A DNA stretch of 64,000 bases, from NCBI RefSeq assembly GCF_014204975.1, contig NZ_JACHMM010000001.1:4464001-4528000 (forward strand), given 5' to 3'. This document shows, one piece after another, positions 7,873 through 17,652 of the stretch. Every line of letters begins with the position of its first letter. The first letter of the stretch is position 1. Made by a program: the position numbers and the translations under genes. This stretch comes from Jiangella mangrovi (GTDB lineage Bacteria > Actinomycetota > Actinomycetes > Jiangellales > Jiangellaceae). Below the pieces are notes generated by a model that worked only from the letters and a program-made list of their open reading frames with translations, ran no database searches and had not been told where the DNA came from.

Positions 7873-9978
7873 GTGAACACGACACGCGACAACAGCGCAG
7901 ATTTCGAGTGGACGGAGCTCGACGACCGGGCGGTCGACACCGTGCGGCTGCTGGCCATGGACGCCGTCGAGCAGGCGGGCAACGGGCACCCCGGAACCGC
8001 GATGAGCCTCGCTCCGGTCGCGTACACGCTGTACCAGCGCGTGCTCCGTCACGACCCGTCCGACCAGCACTGGCTGGGGCGTGACCGGTTCGTCCTGTCG
8101 GCGGGCCACAGCAGCCTGACGCAGTACATCCAGCTGTACCTGTCCGGCTACAAGGTGAGCCTCGACGACCTCAAGGCGTTCCGCACCTGGGGCTCGTCGA
8201 CGCCGGGCCACCCCGAGTACCGGCACACCGACGGCGTCGAGGTCACCACCGGCCCGCTCGGGTCCGGGTTCGGGACGGCGGTCGGCATGGCGTTCGCGCA
8301 GCGCCGGGTCCGCGGCCTGCTCGACCCCGACGCGCTGCCGGGCGAGAGCGTCTTCGACCACCACGTCTTCGTCATCGCCTCCGACGGCGACCTCCAGGAG
8401 GGCGTGTCGCACGAGGCCAGCTCGCTGGCGGGCACGCAGGAGCTGGGCAACCTCGTCGTCATGTGGGACGACAACCACATCTCCATCGAGGACGACACCA
8501 ACATCGCCTTCACCGAGGACACCGTCGCCCGCTACGAGGCGTACGGCTGGCACACCCAGGTGGTCGACTTCACCGCCGACGGCGAGTACAAGGAGAACCC
8601 GCAGGCGATCTTCGAGGCGCTCGAGAACGCCAAGGCCGTCACCGACCGGCCGTCGTTCATCGCCGTCCGCACCATCATCGGCTGGCCGTCGCCGGGCAAG
8701 CAGAACACTGGCGCCATCCACGGCTCCGCGCTCGGCGGCGACGAGGTCGCGGCCACCAAGCGGGTCATGGGTGCGGACCCCGAGAAGCACTTCGACGTGG
8801 CCGACGACGTCCTGGCGCACGCCCGTCGGGTCGGCGACCGCGGCAAGCAGCTGCGCACCGAGTGGGACCAGCGCTACGCCGCCTGGCGCGAGGCCAACCC
8901 CGACCGCGCCGCGCTGCTCGACCGCATCCAGAAGCGCGAGCTCCCCGAGGGCTGGACGGACGCCCTGCCCACCTTCGAAGCCTCCGAGAAGGGTGTGGCC
9001 ACCCGCGCCGCGTCGGGCAAGGTGCTCAACGCCATCGCGCCGGCGCTGCCGGAGCTGTGGGGCGGCTCGGCCGACCTCGCCGGCTCCAACAACACCACCA
9101 TCGAGGGCGAGCCGAGCTTCCTGCCCGAGAAGCGCTCGAGCAAGATGTTCCCCGGCGACCCCTACGGCCGCACCATGCACTTCGGCGTCCGCGAGTTCGC
9201 GTCCGGCCTGATCATCAACGGCATCGCGCTCAACGGCCTGACCCGCCCGTACGCCGCCACGTTCCTCGTCTTCAGCGACTACCAGCGCGCCGCGGTCCGG
9301 CTGGCCGCGATCCAGCAGCTCCCGGTGACGTTCGTGTGGACGCACGACTCCATCGGCCTGGGCGAGGACGGCCCCACCCACCAGCCGGTCGAGCACCTGT
9401 CGGCGCTGCGGGCCATCCCGGGCCTCGACGTCGTCCGCCCGGCCGACGCCAACGAGACCGCCGTCGCCTGGCGCACTATCCTGGAGCGCCAGCACCCGGC
9501 CGGCCTGGCCCTGACCCGCCAGAACGTCCCCACCTTCGACCGCGAGGTCTACGGCGACGCCGAGGGCACCGCACGCGGCGCCTACGTCTTCGCCGAGGCC
9601 GAGGCGGACGGCGGGGCCACGACGCCGCAGGTCATCCTCATGGCCACCGGCTCGGAGCTGCAGCTCGCCGTCGAGGCGCGCGAGCGGCTGCAGGCCGACG
9701 GCGTCGCCACCCGGGTCATCTCGGTGCCGTCGCAGGAGTGGTTCGAGGAGCAGGACGCCGAGTACCGCGAGTCGGTGCTCCCGGCCGCCGTCAAGGCCCG
9801 CGTCTCCGTCGAGGCCGGTGCCGCCATGAGCTGGTACCGCTACCTCGGCGACGCCGGCCGCGCGATCAGCCTCGAGCACTACGGCGCCTCAGCCGACTAC
9901 CAGACCCTGTACCGCGAGTTCGGCATCACGGTGGACGCCGTGGTGGCCGCGGCCCACGACTCCATCTCCAACGCGTAG
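7873..9978 (+). CDS. tkt: Transketolase
   Basis: 701 residues, thiamine diphosphate-dependent, moves two-carbon units between ketoses and aldoses in the non-oxidative pentose phosphate pathway. The N-terminal catalytic His loop ([14 protein letters not shown]), the TPP motif GDLQEG ... WDDNHISI (residues ~170-200), the pyrimidine-domain Glu region ([11 protein letters not shown]) and [19 protein letters not shown] are all intact. Length matches the family. GTG start with GAGAGGA upstream. First gene of a six-gene operon; tal begins 12 bp after its stop. Confidence 0.97.
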   Translation: MNTTRDNSADFEWTELDDRAVDTVRLLAMDAVEQAGNGHPGTAMSLAPVAYTLYQRVLRHDPSDQHWLGRDRFVLSAGHSSLTQYIQLYLSGYKVSLDDLKAFRTWGSSTPGHPEYRHTDGVEVTTGPLGSGFGTAVGMAFAQRRVRGLLDPDALPGESVFDHHVFVIASDGDLQEGVSHEASSLAGTQELGNLVVMWDDNHISIEDDTNIAFTEDTVARYEAYGWHTQVVDFTADGEYKENPQAIFEALENAKAVTDRPSFIAVRTIIGWPSPGKQNTGAIHGSALGGDEVAATKRVMGADPEKHFDVADDVLAHARRVGDRGKQLRTEWDQRYAAWREANPDRAALLDRIQKRELPEGWTDALPTFEASEKGVATRAASGKVLNAIAPALPELWGGSADLAGSNNTTIEGEPSFLPEKRSSKMFPGDPYGRTMHFGVREFASGLIINGIALNGLTRPYAATFLVFSDYQRAAVRLAAIQQLPVTFVWTHDSIGLGEDGPTHQPVEHLSALRAIPGLDVVRPADANETAVAWRTILERQHPAGLALTRQNVPTFDREVYGDAEGTARGAYVFAEAEADGGATTPQVILMATGSELQLAVEARERLQADGVATRVISVPSQEWFEEQDAEYRESVLPAAVKARVSVEAGAAMSWYRYLGDAGRAISLEHYGASADYQTLYREFGITVDAVVAAAHDSISNA

Positions 9979-9990
9979 GGGGAACCCACC

Positions 9991-11106
9991 ATGAGCACCA
10001 CATCCGACCCGCTCGCCCGGCTCTCCGAGGAAGGCGTCGCCGTCTGGCTCGACGACCTCTCCCGCGACCGCCTGACCACGGGCAACCTGCAGACGCTCGT
10101 CGACGAGAAGCACGTCGTCGGCGTCACCACCAACCCGTCGATCTTCCAGGCCGCCATCACCAAGAGCAGCCTGTACGACGACGACCTGCGCCGCCACGCG
10201 GGCCTCGGCTCCGACGCCGACGCCGCCGTGCGCGACCTCACGACCGACGACGTCCGCGCGGCCGCCGACCTGTTCACGTCGGTGGCCCAGCGCAGCAGCA
10301 ACGGCGACGGCCGGGTCTCCATCGAGGTCGACCCGCGGCTGGCTCACGACACCGACGGCACCATCGCCCAGGCCCGCGAGCTCTGGTCCGAGGTCGACCG
10401 CCCGAACATCTACGTCAAGATCCCCGCGACGAAGGCCGGCCTGCCGGCGATCACCGCGGGCATCGCGGCGGGAATCAGCGTGAACGTCACGCTGATCTTC
10501 TCCATCGACCGCTACCGTGAGGTCATGGACGCCTACCAGGCGGGGCTCGAGCAGCGGCTCGCCGCCGGTGAGTCGCTCGAGGGCATCGCCTCCGTCGCGT
10601 CCTTCTTCGTCAGCCGGGTCGACTCCGAGATCGACAAGCGGCTCGAGTCCGTCGGCACCGACGAGGCGCTCGCCCTTCGCGGGAAGTCCGCCGTCGCCAA
10701 CGCCCGGCTCGCCTACGCCGCCTACCTCGAGGTCGTCGGCGCCGAGCGCTGGCAGCGCCTCGAGCAGGCCGGCGCGCAGCGGCAGCGGCCGCTGTGGGCG
10801 TCGACGTCGACGAAGAACCCGGACTACCCGGACACCCTCTACGTCGACGACCTCGTCGCTCCCGAGACCGTCAACACGATGCCCGAGGCCACCATCGAGG
10901 CGGTCGCCGACCACGGCACCGTCGACGGCGACACCGTCACCCCGAACATCGGGAACGCCCGCGAGACGCTGGCCGCGGTCAGCGCCGCCGGGGTCGACCT
11001 CGACGACGTCAGCGCGGTCCTCGAGCGCGAGGGCGTCGAGAAGTTCGAGACGGCCTGGAACGACCTGCTCGACTCCGTGAACGCCAAGCTGGAGGCCGCC
11101 AAGTGA
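9991..11106 (+). CDS. tal: Transaldolase
   Basis: 371 residues, the longer (TalB_3B-type) form usual in actinobacteria and cyanobacteria. The Schiff-base lysine is K143 in [11 protein letters not shown]; the TTNPSIFQ signature (residues ~46-53) and [11 protein letters not shown] strand are also present. It transfers a dihydroxyacetone unit between sedoheptulose 7-phosphate and glyceraldehyde 3-phosphate. Strong site GGGGGA 7 nt before the ATG. Its stop overlaps the GTG of pgi by 4 bp. Confidence 0.96.
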   Translation: MSTTSDPLARLSEEGVAVWLDDLSRDRLTTGNLQTLVDEKHVVGVTTNPSIFQAAITKSSLYDDDLRRHAGLGSDADAAVRDLTTDDVRAAADLFTSVAQRSSNGDGRVSIEVDPRLAHDTDGTIAQARELWSEVDRPNIYVKIPATKAGLPAITAGIAAGISVNVTLIFSIDRYREVMDAYQAGLEQRLAAGESLEGIASVASFFVSRVDSEIDKRLESVGTDEALALRGKSAVANARLAYAAYLEVVGAERWQRLEQAGAQRQRPLWASTSTKNPDYPDTLYVDDLVAPETVNTMPEATIEAVADHGTVDGDTVTPNIGNARETLAAVSAAGVDLDDVSAVLEREGVEKFETAWNDLLDSVNAKLEAAK

Positions 11107-12695
11107 CCGCTCTCTCCGTCACCACCTACGGCGTCGACGCGGACGCCGTCGTCGACGGCCTGGTCGGCGAGAAGGTCGCGTCGCGCATCGCGGCGAAGGA
11201 CGCCACGTTGTGGGGTCCCGAGGCGGAGTCCGAGGCGTCCATCCGGCTCGGCTGGACCGACCTGCACGAGACCTCGCGGCCGCTGCTGGCCGAGATCGAG
11301 GCGCTGCAGGCCGAGCTGCGGGCCGAGGGCCTCGACCGGATCGTGCTGGCCGGCATGGGCGGCTCGTCGCTGGCGCCCGAGGTCATCACCCGGTCGGCGG
11401 GGGTCGAGCTGACGGTCCTCGACACCACCGACCCGGGCTCGGTCGCGCGGGCGCTGGCCGACCGGCTCGACCGCACGGTCATCGTCGTGTCCAGCAAGTC
11501 CGGCTCGACGGTCGAGACCGACAGCCAGCGGCGGGTGTTCGCGGCCGCGTTCGAGGCGGCCGGCATCGACGCCGCCAGCCGCATCGTCGTCGTGACGGAT
11601 CCGGGCTCGGGCCTCGCCGACCTGGCGAACGAGCAGGGCTACCGCAAGGTCTTCCTCGCCGACCCGAACGTCGGCGGCCGCTACTCCGCGCTGACGGCGT
11701 TCGGCCTGGTCCCGAGCGGGCTGGCCGGTGCCGATATCGCCGCCCTGCTGGACGAGGCGGCCGCCGTCGCCGAGCACCTGGCCGGCGACGTCACCGACAA
11801 CCCGGCGCTGCGCCTCGGCGCGGCGCTGGCCGGCGGGCACGCACAGGGCCGCGACAAGGTGGCCATCGCCGACGCCGGCTCGGGCATCGTCGGGCTCGCC
11901 GACTGGGCCGAGCAGCTCATCGCCGAGTCGACCGGGAAGCAGGGCACCGGCATCCTGCCCATCGCGTCCGGCGACGTCGACGACCCCGAGGTCGCGCACC
12001 CCGCCGACGACGTGCTGCCGGCCATCGTCGGCTCCCCCGCCGAGCCGCCCGCCAAGGGCGTCGTCGTCGACGGTGAGCTGGGCGCGCAGTTCCTGCTCTG
12101 GGAGTACGCCACCGCCGTCGCCGGCAAGTTGCTGGGCATCAACCCGTTCGACCAGCCCGACGTCGAGAGCGCGAAGATCGCCGCCCGCGGCCTGCTCGAC
12201 GCCACCCCCGAGCCGGAGCCGGCGGCGTTCACCGACGGCGGCATCGAGGTGCGCGGCTCGGCCGGGCTCCTCGACGGGGTGACGTCGCTGGACGGCGCCG
12301 TCGACGCGCTGCTCGGGCAGCTCGCGCCCAACGGCTACCTCGCCGTCATGGCCTATCTCGACCGCGAGGGCGACGACGCCGGCCTGGCCGACGTCCGGGT
12401 GCCGCTCGAGCGGCGCACCGAGCGGCCAGCGACGTTCGGCTGGGGCCCGCGGTTCCTGCACTCCACCGGCCAGTACCACAAGGGCGGGCCGGCCCAGGGC
12501 GTGTACCTGCAGGTCACCGGCACGCCCGCCGAGGACCTCGCCATCCCAGACCGGCCGTTCACCTTCGGGCAGCTGATCGCCGCGCAGGCGACCGGCGACG
12601 CCCAGGTGCTCGCCGACCACGGCCGCCCCGTGCTGCGGCTGCACCTGACCGACCGCAAGGCAGGCATCGAGACCCTGAGGGGCATCCTGAGGTGA
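11103..12695 (+). CDS. pgi: Glucose-6-phosphate isomerase (actinobacterial short type)
   Basis: 530 residues with two SIS domains. [13 protein letters not shown] (near residue 82), [12 protein letters not shown] (near 124) and [11 protein letters not shown] (near 190) are the sugar-phosphate contacts; [18 protein letters not shown] near 440 matches the C-terminal signature. This is the version found downstream of tal, also known fused to transaldolase in some species. It links fructose 6-phosphate and glucose 6-phosphate so carbon can cycle back into zwf. The start is the GTG overlapping the tal stop. Confidence 0.93.
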   Translation: MTALSVTTYGVDADAVVDGLVGEKVASRIAAKDATLWGPEAESEASIRLGWTDLHETSRPLLAEIEALQAELRAEGLDRIVLAGMGGSSLAPEVITRSAGVELTVLDTTDPGSVARALADRLDRTVIVVSSKSGSTVETDSQRRVFAAAFEAAGIDAASRIVVVTDPGSGLADLANEQGYRKVFLADPNVGGRYSALTAFGLVPSGLAGADIAALLDEAAAVAEHLAGDVTDNPALRLGAALAGGHAQGRDKVAIADAGSGIVGLADWAEQLIAESTGKQGTGILPIASGDVDDPEVAHPADDVLPAIVGSPAEPPAKGVVVDGELGAQFLLWEYATAVAGKLLGINPFDQPDVESAKIAARGLLDATPEPEPAAFTDGGIEVRGSAGLLDGVTSLDGAVDALLGQLAPNGYLAVMAYLDREGDDAGLADVRVPLERRTERPATFGWGPRFLHSTGQYHKGGPAQGVYLQVTGTPAEDLAIPDRPFTFGQLIAAQATGDAQVLADHGRPVLRLHLTDRKAGIETLRGILR

Positions 12696-14221
12696 ACGTC
12701 CAGAACCCGCTGCGCGACAAACGCGACAAGCGGCTGCCGCGGATCGCCGGGCCCTCGGGCCTGGTGATCTTCGGCGTGACCGGCGATCTCGCGCGCAAGA
12801 AGCTCATGCCGGCCGTCTACGACCTCGCCAACCGCGGCCTGCTGCCGCCCGGCTTCTCGCTCGTGGGCTTCGCCCGGCGCGACTGGGCCACGCAGGACTT
12901 CGGCAAGATCGTGCACGACGCCGTCAAGCAGCACGCGCGCACGCCCTTTCGCGAGGCCACGTGGCGGCAGCTGGCGCAGGGGTTCCGGTTCGTCCCGGGC
13001 GACTTCAGCGACGACGACGCGTTCGACCGGCTCGCGGACACCGTCCGCGAGCTGGACGAGCAGCAGGGCACGGGCGGCAACTACGCCTTCTACCTGTCGA
13101 TCCCGCCGTCGTTCTTCGACATCGTCAGCAAGCAGCTCGACCGCTCCGGCCTCGCCCACCCGGACGAGCCGGACCAGTGGCGGCGGGTGATCATCGAGAA
13201 GCCGTTCGGCCACGACCTCGCCAGCGCGCGCGAGCTGAACGCCATCGTCGAGAGCATCTTCCCGCCCGACTCGATCTTCCGCATCGACCACTACCTGGGC
13301 AAGGAGACGGTCCAGAACATCCTGGCGCTGCGCTTCGCGAACCAGCTGTTCGAGCCGACCTGGAACGCCCACTACGTCGACCACGTGCAGATCACCATGG
13401 CCGAGGACATCGGCATCGAGGGCCGGGCCGGCTACTACGACGGCATCGGCGCGGCCCGCGACGTCATCCAGAACCACCTGCTGCAACTGCTGGCGCTGGT
13501 GGCCATGGAGGAGCCGGTCTCGTTCAACGCGTCGGACCTGCGCGCCGAGAAGGAGAAGGTGCTCTCGGCGGTCCGCCTCCCCGAGGACCTCTCGCTGCAC
13601 ACGGCGCGCGGGCAGTACGCGGCGGGCTGGGCCGGCGGGCTCAAGGTCAACGGCTTCCTCGACGAGGACGGCATCCCCGAGGGCTCGACGACGGAGACCT
13701 ATGCCGCCGTCCGGCTCGACATCGACACCCGCCGCTGGGCGGGCGTGCCGTTCTACCTGCGCACCGGCAAGCGGCTGGGCCGGCGCGTCACCGAGGTCGC
13801 CATCGTCTTCAAGCGGGCGCCGCACCTGCCGTTCGAGTCCACCGCCACCGAGGAGCTGGGCCAGAACGCGCTGGTCATCCGGGTGCAGCCGGACGAGGGC
13901 ACCACCATCCGGTTCGGCTCGAAGGTGCCGGGCACGGCCATGGAGGTCCGCGACGTCACCATGGACTTCGGCTACGGCGGCTCGTTCACCGAGGAGAGCC
14001 CCGAGGCCTACGAGCGGCTCATCCTCGACGTCCTGCTCGGCGACCCGCCGCTGTTCCCGCGGCACGAGGAGGTCGAGCTGTCCTGGCAGATCCTCGACCC
14101 CATCGAGGACTTCTGGGCCAAGAGCGGCGACCAGCCCGAGCAGTACGCGCCCGGCGGCTGGGGCCCGAAGTCGTCGGACGAGATGCTGGCGCGCGACGGT
14201 CGCAGCTGGAGGCGTCCATGA
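12692..14221 (+). CDS. zwf: Glucose-6-phosphate 1-dehydrogenase
   Basis: 509 residues. The NADP-binding GVTGDLARKKLMPAVYDL (residues ~28-45), catalytic RIDHYLGKETVQN (near 197) and EKPFGHD (near 169) are intact; the family is 470-520 residues. It oxidises glucose 6-phosphate to 6-phosphogluconolactone, producing NADPH. GTG start overlaps the pgi stop; its own stop overlaps the opcA ATG. The overlaps keep Zwf, its assembly factor OpcA and the lactonase in step. Confidence 0.97.
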   Translation: MNVQNPLRDKRDKRLPRIAGPSGLVIFGVTGDLARKKLMPAVYDLANRGLLPPGFSLVGFARRDWATQDFGKIVHDAVKQHARTPFREATWRQLAQGFRFVPGDFSDDDAFDRLADTVRELDEQQGTGGNYAFYLSIPPSFFDIVSKQLDRSGLAHPDEPDQWRRVIIEKPFGHDLASARELNAIVESIFPPDSIFRIDHYLGKETVQNILALRFANQLFEPTWNAHYVDHVQITMAEDIGIEGRAGYYDGIGAARDVIQNHLLQLLALVAMEEPVSFNASDLRAEKEKVLSAVRLPEDLSLHTARGQYAAGWAGGLKVNGFLDEDGIPEGSTTETYAAVRLDIDTRRWAGVPFYLRTGKRLGRRVTEVAIVFKRAPHLPFESTATEELGQNALVIRVQPDEGTTIRFGSKVPGTAMEVRDVTMDFGYGGSFTEESPEAYERLILDVLLGDPPLFPRHEEVELSWQILDPIEDFWAKSGDQPEQYAPGGWGPKSSDEMLARDGRSWRRP

Positions 14222-15174
14222 TCATCGACATGCCCTCGACCACCGCCGGCGCCGTCGGCAAGCGGCTGGTCGAACTGCGCGAGAAGCACGGCGCCGTGGC
14301 GCTCGGCCGCGTCCTCACCCTGGTCCTGGTGACCGAGGAGGCCGACGCCGAGGACGCCATCGAGTCGGCCAACCAGGCCAGCCACGAGCACCCCTGCCGC
14401 ATCATCGCGGTCATCCGCGGCACGTCGCGCGGCTCGGCCCGGCTGGACGCGCAGATCCGGGTCGGCGGCGACGCAGGCGCCAGCGAGGTGCTGGTGCTGC
14501 GGCTGTTCGGCCCGCTGACGGCGCACGCCGAGTCCGTCGTCGTGCCGCTGCTGCTGCCGGACAACCCCGTCGTCGCCTGGTGGCCGGCGGAGTCGCCCAC
14601 GGTGCCGGCCGACGACCCAGTCGGCAAACTGGCGCAGCGCCGCATCACCGACGCCGCGGCCTGCAAGCGGCCCCTCGCCGCGCTGCAGGAGCGGGCCGAG
14701 AGCTACCGCCCCGGCGACACCGACCTCGCGTGGACCCGGCTCACGCTGTGGCGGGCGCTGCTGGCGGCCGCCCTCGACCAGCCTCCGTACGACGAGGTCA
14801 CCGCGGCCCGGGTGGTGGGTGGGCCGGACAACCCGAGCGCCGACCTGCTGGCCGGCTGGCTGGCGCACACGCTGCGGGTCCCGGTGACGCGGACCAAGGC
14901 GACCGGCGTCGACGGCCTGTTCAGCGTCAAGCTGGAGCGGCCGTCCGGGGCCATCGGCATCGAGCGGCCCGACGACGAGGTCGCCACGCTGACGGTGCCC
15001 GGCCGGGCCGACCGCCGGGTCGCGCTCCCCCGCCGCTCGGCGGGCGAGTCGCTGGCCGAGGAACTGCGCCGGCTCGACCCCGACGAGGTGTACGGCGAAG
15101 TCATCCAGGAAGGATTGGACGAGCTCCACGAGACCGGCAAGATCACCCGGACCAAGGCGAAGGCCAGGCGATGA
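14218..15174 (+). CDS. opcA: Glucose-6-phosphate dehydrogenase assembly protein OpcA
   Basis: 318 residues. OpcA is needed for full activity and oligomerisation of Zwf in cyanobacteria and actinobacteria and always lies next to it. Recognisable family strings are RVLTLVLVTEEADAEDAIESAN-like (residues ~30-50), HPCRIIAVI, ESVVVPLLLPDNPVVAWWP (near 103) and the C-terminal LDPDEVYGEVIQEGL. It overlaps zwf and pgl by 4 bp on both sides. Confidence 0.95.
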   Translation: MIIDMPSTTAGAVGKRLVELREKHGAVALGRVLTLVLVTEEADAEDAIESANQASHEHPCRIIAVIRGTSRGSARLDAQIRVGGDAGASEVLVLRLFGPLTAHAESVVVPLLLPDNPVVAWWPAESPTVPADDPVGKLAQRRITDAAACKRPLAALQERAESYRPGDTDLAWTRLTLWRALLAAALDQPPYDEVTAARVVGGPDNPSADLLAGWLAHTLRVPVTRTKATGVDGLFSVKLERPSGAIGIERPDDEVATLTVPGRADRRVALPRRSAGESLAEELRRLDPDEVYGEVIQEGLDELHETGKITRTKAKARR

Positions 15175-15944
15175 CCACTCCTACGATCGTGATCCACCGC
15201 GACACCGACGTGCTGGTGCAGGCCGTGGCGGCCCGCCTCATCACGCGGCTCGTCGACGCGCAGGCCGCCCACGGCGACGCGTCCGTCGTGCTCACCGGCG
15301 GGACGGCGGGCATCGCCACCCTGCGCGCGGTGGCGGCGTCGCCGGCCTGCGCGGCCGTCGACTGGTCGTCGCTGTCGGTCTGGTGGGGCGACGAGCGGTT
15401 CCTGCCGACGGGTGACGCCGATCGCAACGAGACACAGGCCCGCGAGGCGCTGCTCGACCACGTCCCGGTCGACCCGTCCCGGGTCCACGCGATGCCGCCG
15501 CTGGTCGACGGGCTGACACCCGAGGACGCGGCCTCGCAGTACGCCGAGGTCCTGGCGCGCGAGACCGAGAAGCGGCTGCACTCCGGCGCGCCCGCGTTCG
15601 ACGTCCTGCTGCTGGGCGTCGGCCCCGACGGCCACGTCGCGTCGCTCTTCCCCGAGCACCCGGCCCTGCACGACGACCGCGCCGTCGTCGGGGTCCGCGG
15701 CGCCCCCAAGCCGCCGCCGGAGCGGGTCAGCCTGAGCATGCCGGTCATCCGCTCGGCCGACGAGGTCTGGCTGGTCGTGGCGGGTGCCGACAAGGCCCCC
15801 GCGGTGCGCATGGCGCTGGGCGGGTCCGGCCCGGTGCAGATCCCGGCCGCCGGCGCTCAGGGTCAGCGCGCGACGCGGTGGCTGCTCGACCGCACGGCCG
15901 CGGCGGAGCTTCCGCCCGGTCTGGGCCGTCCTGCATCGCCCTGA
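15171..15944 (+). CDS. pgl: 6-phosphogluconolactonase
   Basis: 257 residues of the DevB/SOL type. Family strings: VVLTGGTAGIATL (residues ~35-47), WWGDERFLPTGDADRNE (near 66) and LLLGVGPDGHVASLFPEHP (near 145), the last carrying catalytic Asp/His. It hydrolyses the Zwf product. Last gene of the operon; gnd is not in the window. ATG overlaps the opcA stop. Confidence 0.95.
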   Translation: MTTPTIVIHRDTDVLVQAVAARLITRLVDAQAAHGDASVVLTGGTAGIATLRAVAASPACAAVDWSSLSVWWGDERFLPTGDADRNETQAREALLDHVPVDPSRVHAMPPLVDGLTPEDAASQYAEVLARETEKRLHSGAPAFDVLLLGVGPDGHVASLFPEHPALHDDRAVVGVRGAPKPPPERVSLSMPVIRSADEVWLVVAGADKAPAVRMALGGSGPVQIPAAGAQGQRATRWLLDRTAAAELPPGLGRPASP

Positions 15945-15969
15945 GGTGCATTGACCGAGATGTGACGCG

Positions 15970-15998
15970 GCCGGGAAGGTATGCCTATCCTTCCCGGC
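15970..15998 (+). terminator. Hairpin after pgl, abutting the next start codon
   Basis: A 10-bp perfect stem (GCCGGGAAGG and complement) with a 9-nt loop, 25 bp after the pgl stop and ending on the base before the ATG at 15999. It may terminate the pentose phosphate operon, or fold in the leader of the small gene and hide its start region. An in-frame ATG at 15981 lies in the loop. Confidence 0.6.
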
Positions 15999-16172
15999 AT
16001 GGCGTCGGTGAAGGCGAAGAAGAAGTGCTGCCGCGATCAGCCGCGGTGCAAGGTGTGCCCGGTCGTGCTCAAGCGGCTGGCAGACGCCGGGCTGCTCGAG
16101 CGCGAGGGCCGGCGGAAGTACTCGTTCGACGCCAAGCCGCCGAAGTCCGCCGTCGCGGCCGCCCGCGCCTGA
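15999..16172 (+). CDS. Conserved cysteine-rich mini-protein
   Basis: 57 residues (63 if the ATG at 15981 is used). Basic, with four cysteines arranged KKKCCRDQPRCKVCPVVLKRL, a spacing (CC-x5-C-x2-C) suited to binding zinc, followed by a short helix, LLEREGRRKYSF and an Ala/Lys tail. I recall similar small proteins of unknown function in other actinobacteria, which argues that it is a real gene. Codon bias is normal for the window. No Shine-Dalgarno is free: the bases before 15999 are in a hairpin. Confidence 0.65.
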   Translation: MASVKAKKKCCRDQPRCKVCPVVLKRLADAGLLEREGRRKYSFDAKPPKSAVAAARA

Positions 16173-16195
16173 CGCCGTTCTGACGCCAGCACCGG

Positions 16196-17572
16196 TCACG
16201 GGGTGATCGACTGCGGGAACCGGAACCAGTCGTCCGGGTCGTAGCGGCGCTTGACCTCGCGCAGCCGCGCCAGGTTGGCGCCGTGGTACGCCGTGTCGCT
16301 GTCCGCCAGGCTGAGGTCGGGGAAGTTCGCGTAGGCACCGCCGGTCCCGTGCGCGTGCGGCAGCGCCCAGGTCCCGGCCAGCCAGTCCGCCGCCGCCGTC
16401 CCCGCGTCGGGGTCCTCGACGGCGGTCGAGACGTTGACCAGGAACGACTCCTCGCGGTGCGGGAACGCCGTGGCGTCGACGGGTACCCGGTCGTAGCCGC
16501 CGCCCCAGGCGAAGAACGTGCACTCGCGGGCGTACCCGGAGATCCGGCTGGCCACCAGCCGCTCGACGAACGCCGGCACCGTCGCCGCCGGCCACGGGTG
16601 ACGGAAGAACTCCGACCGGCCGGTGACGAGCTCGGTCGGCACGACCCCCTCGGGCAGGGCCGAGCCGAGCAGGTTGAGCCGGCGTACGGCCGGGAGGTAC
16701 GGGCTCTGCTCGCGGATCCGCCATGCCGGCTCCGCGCCGACGGCGTCGAGGACGGGCGCGAGCCGCGCTGCCGCCGTCACCTCGTCGGCATCGAGCACCA
16801 TGCCGAACAGGCTCACGTCGGGCGCCTCGCTCGGGTCGGCGGGCACGACGAGGCGCAGCTCCGGGACGACCTCGTCCGGGGCTTGCGGCGCCCATTCCTG
16901 CCACGCGGCGATGACGGCGGCCGCATGCTCGTACGCCCAGGTCAGGTGGAACGCGAACGTGGTGGCCGGCATCGGCACGGTCGCGAGGACGAGGCTGGTG
17001 ACGACGCCGAACTGCCCGCCGCCGGAGCCGCGCAGCGCCCACAGCAGGTCGGCGTCGCTCTCCTCGTCGCACCGGACGACGCGGCCGTCGGCCAGCACCA
17101 CCTCGGCGGCGACCAGCCGGTCGCCGGCCAGCCCGTACGCCCGGCCGAGGAAGCCCAGTCCGCCGCCGAGCACGTGGCCGGCGACGCCCACCGTCGGGCA
17201 GGTGCCCATGGGCACGGTCCGGCCGTGTGGCTCCAGCGCGTCGTAGAGCGGGCCCAGCCGCACGCCCGCGCCGACGGTGACGCGCTCGCCCGCGACCTCG
17301 ATCCGGTCCATCGGCGTGACGTCGACCAGCAGGTCCGTGGTCGACGACCGGCCCGCGTAGCAGTGCCCCCCGCTGCGCGGCACCGTGCGGAGGCCGTGCT
17401 CGCGGCCGAACGCGATCGCCGTCGCGACGTCGGCGGCGTCGGCGGCCCTGACGACGGCCGCCGGCCGCTGGTCCTGCGGCTGCAGCCGGGCCGGTCGCCG
17501 GGCGGACTCATAGGCGTCGGTGCCGGGCAGCAGCAGCGTGCCCGTGAGGGCCGCCGCGAGGTCATCCCACAT
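16196..17572 (-). CDS. FAD-binding oxidoreductase with bicovalent flavin (BBE-type)
   Basis: 458 residues, berberine-bridge/oligosaccharide-oxidase family. The FAD-PCMH domain carries both anchors for doubly linked FAD: His in RSGGHCYAGRSS (near residue 68) and Cys in MGTCPTVGVAGHVLGGG (near 125). The C-terminal BBE segment RLREVKRRYDPDDWFRFPQSI is intact. No signal peptide, so probably cytosolic. Substrate unknown: sugars, alkaloids or polyketides are all seen in the family. Divergent from an ArsR-like regulator, with a palindromic operator between them. Confidence 0.88.
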   Translation of the reverse strand: MWDDLAAALTGTLLLPGTDAYESARRPARLQPQDQRPAAVVRAADAADVATAIAFGREHGLRTVPRSGGHCYAGRSSTTDLLVDVTPMDRIEVAGERVTVGAGVRLGPLYDALEPHGRTVPMGTCPTVGVAGHVLGGGLGFLGRAYGLAGDRLVAAEVVLADGRVVRCDEESDADLLWALRGSGGGQFGVVTSLVLATVPMPATTFAFHLTWAYEHAAAVIAAWQEWAPQAPDEVVPELRLVVPADPSEAPDVSLFGMVLDADEVTAAARLAPVLDAVGAEPAWRIREQSPYLPAVRRLNLLGSALPEGVVPTELVTGRSEFFRHPWPAATVPAFVERLVASRISGYARECTFFAWGGGYDRVPVDATAFPHREESFLVNVSTAVEDPDAGTAAADWLAGTWALPHAHGTGGAYANFPDLSLADSDTAYHGANLARLREVKRRYDPDDWFRFPQSITP

Positions 17573-17611
17573 GGACCCCGACTCTGGCCAAGGTGCCGGA
17601 AAAGGGCGAGA

Positions 17612-17631
17612 CTTTTAGCCAGGACTAAAAG
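17612..17631. promoter_or_regulatory. Palindromic operator CTTTTAG-N6-CTAAAAG
   Basis: Perfect 7-bp inverted repeat with a 6-bp spacer, A/T-rich in very GC-rich DNA, centred between the divergent starts at 17572 and 17653. Its position and form suit a dimeric winged-helix regulator, most likely the neighbouring ArsR-like protein controlling itself and the oxidase. Confidence 0.7.
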
Positions 17632-17652
17632 CTCGGTCGCGGGAGGACTGGG

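Noticed and set aside
7669-9879. Long open frame of ~730 codons on the minus strand opposite tkt
   Set aside because: The tkt product is intact and canonical; the opposite frame is rich in Arg/Gly/Ala/Val without domain features and is open only because of the high GC3 of tkt.
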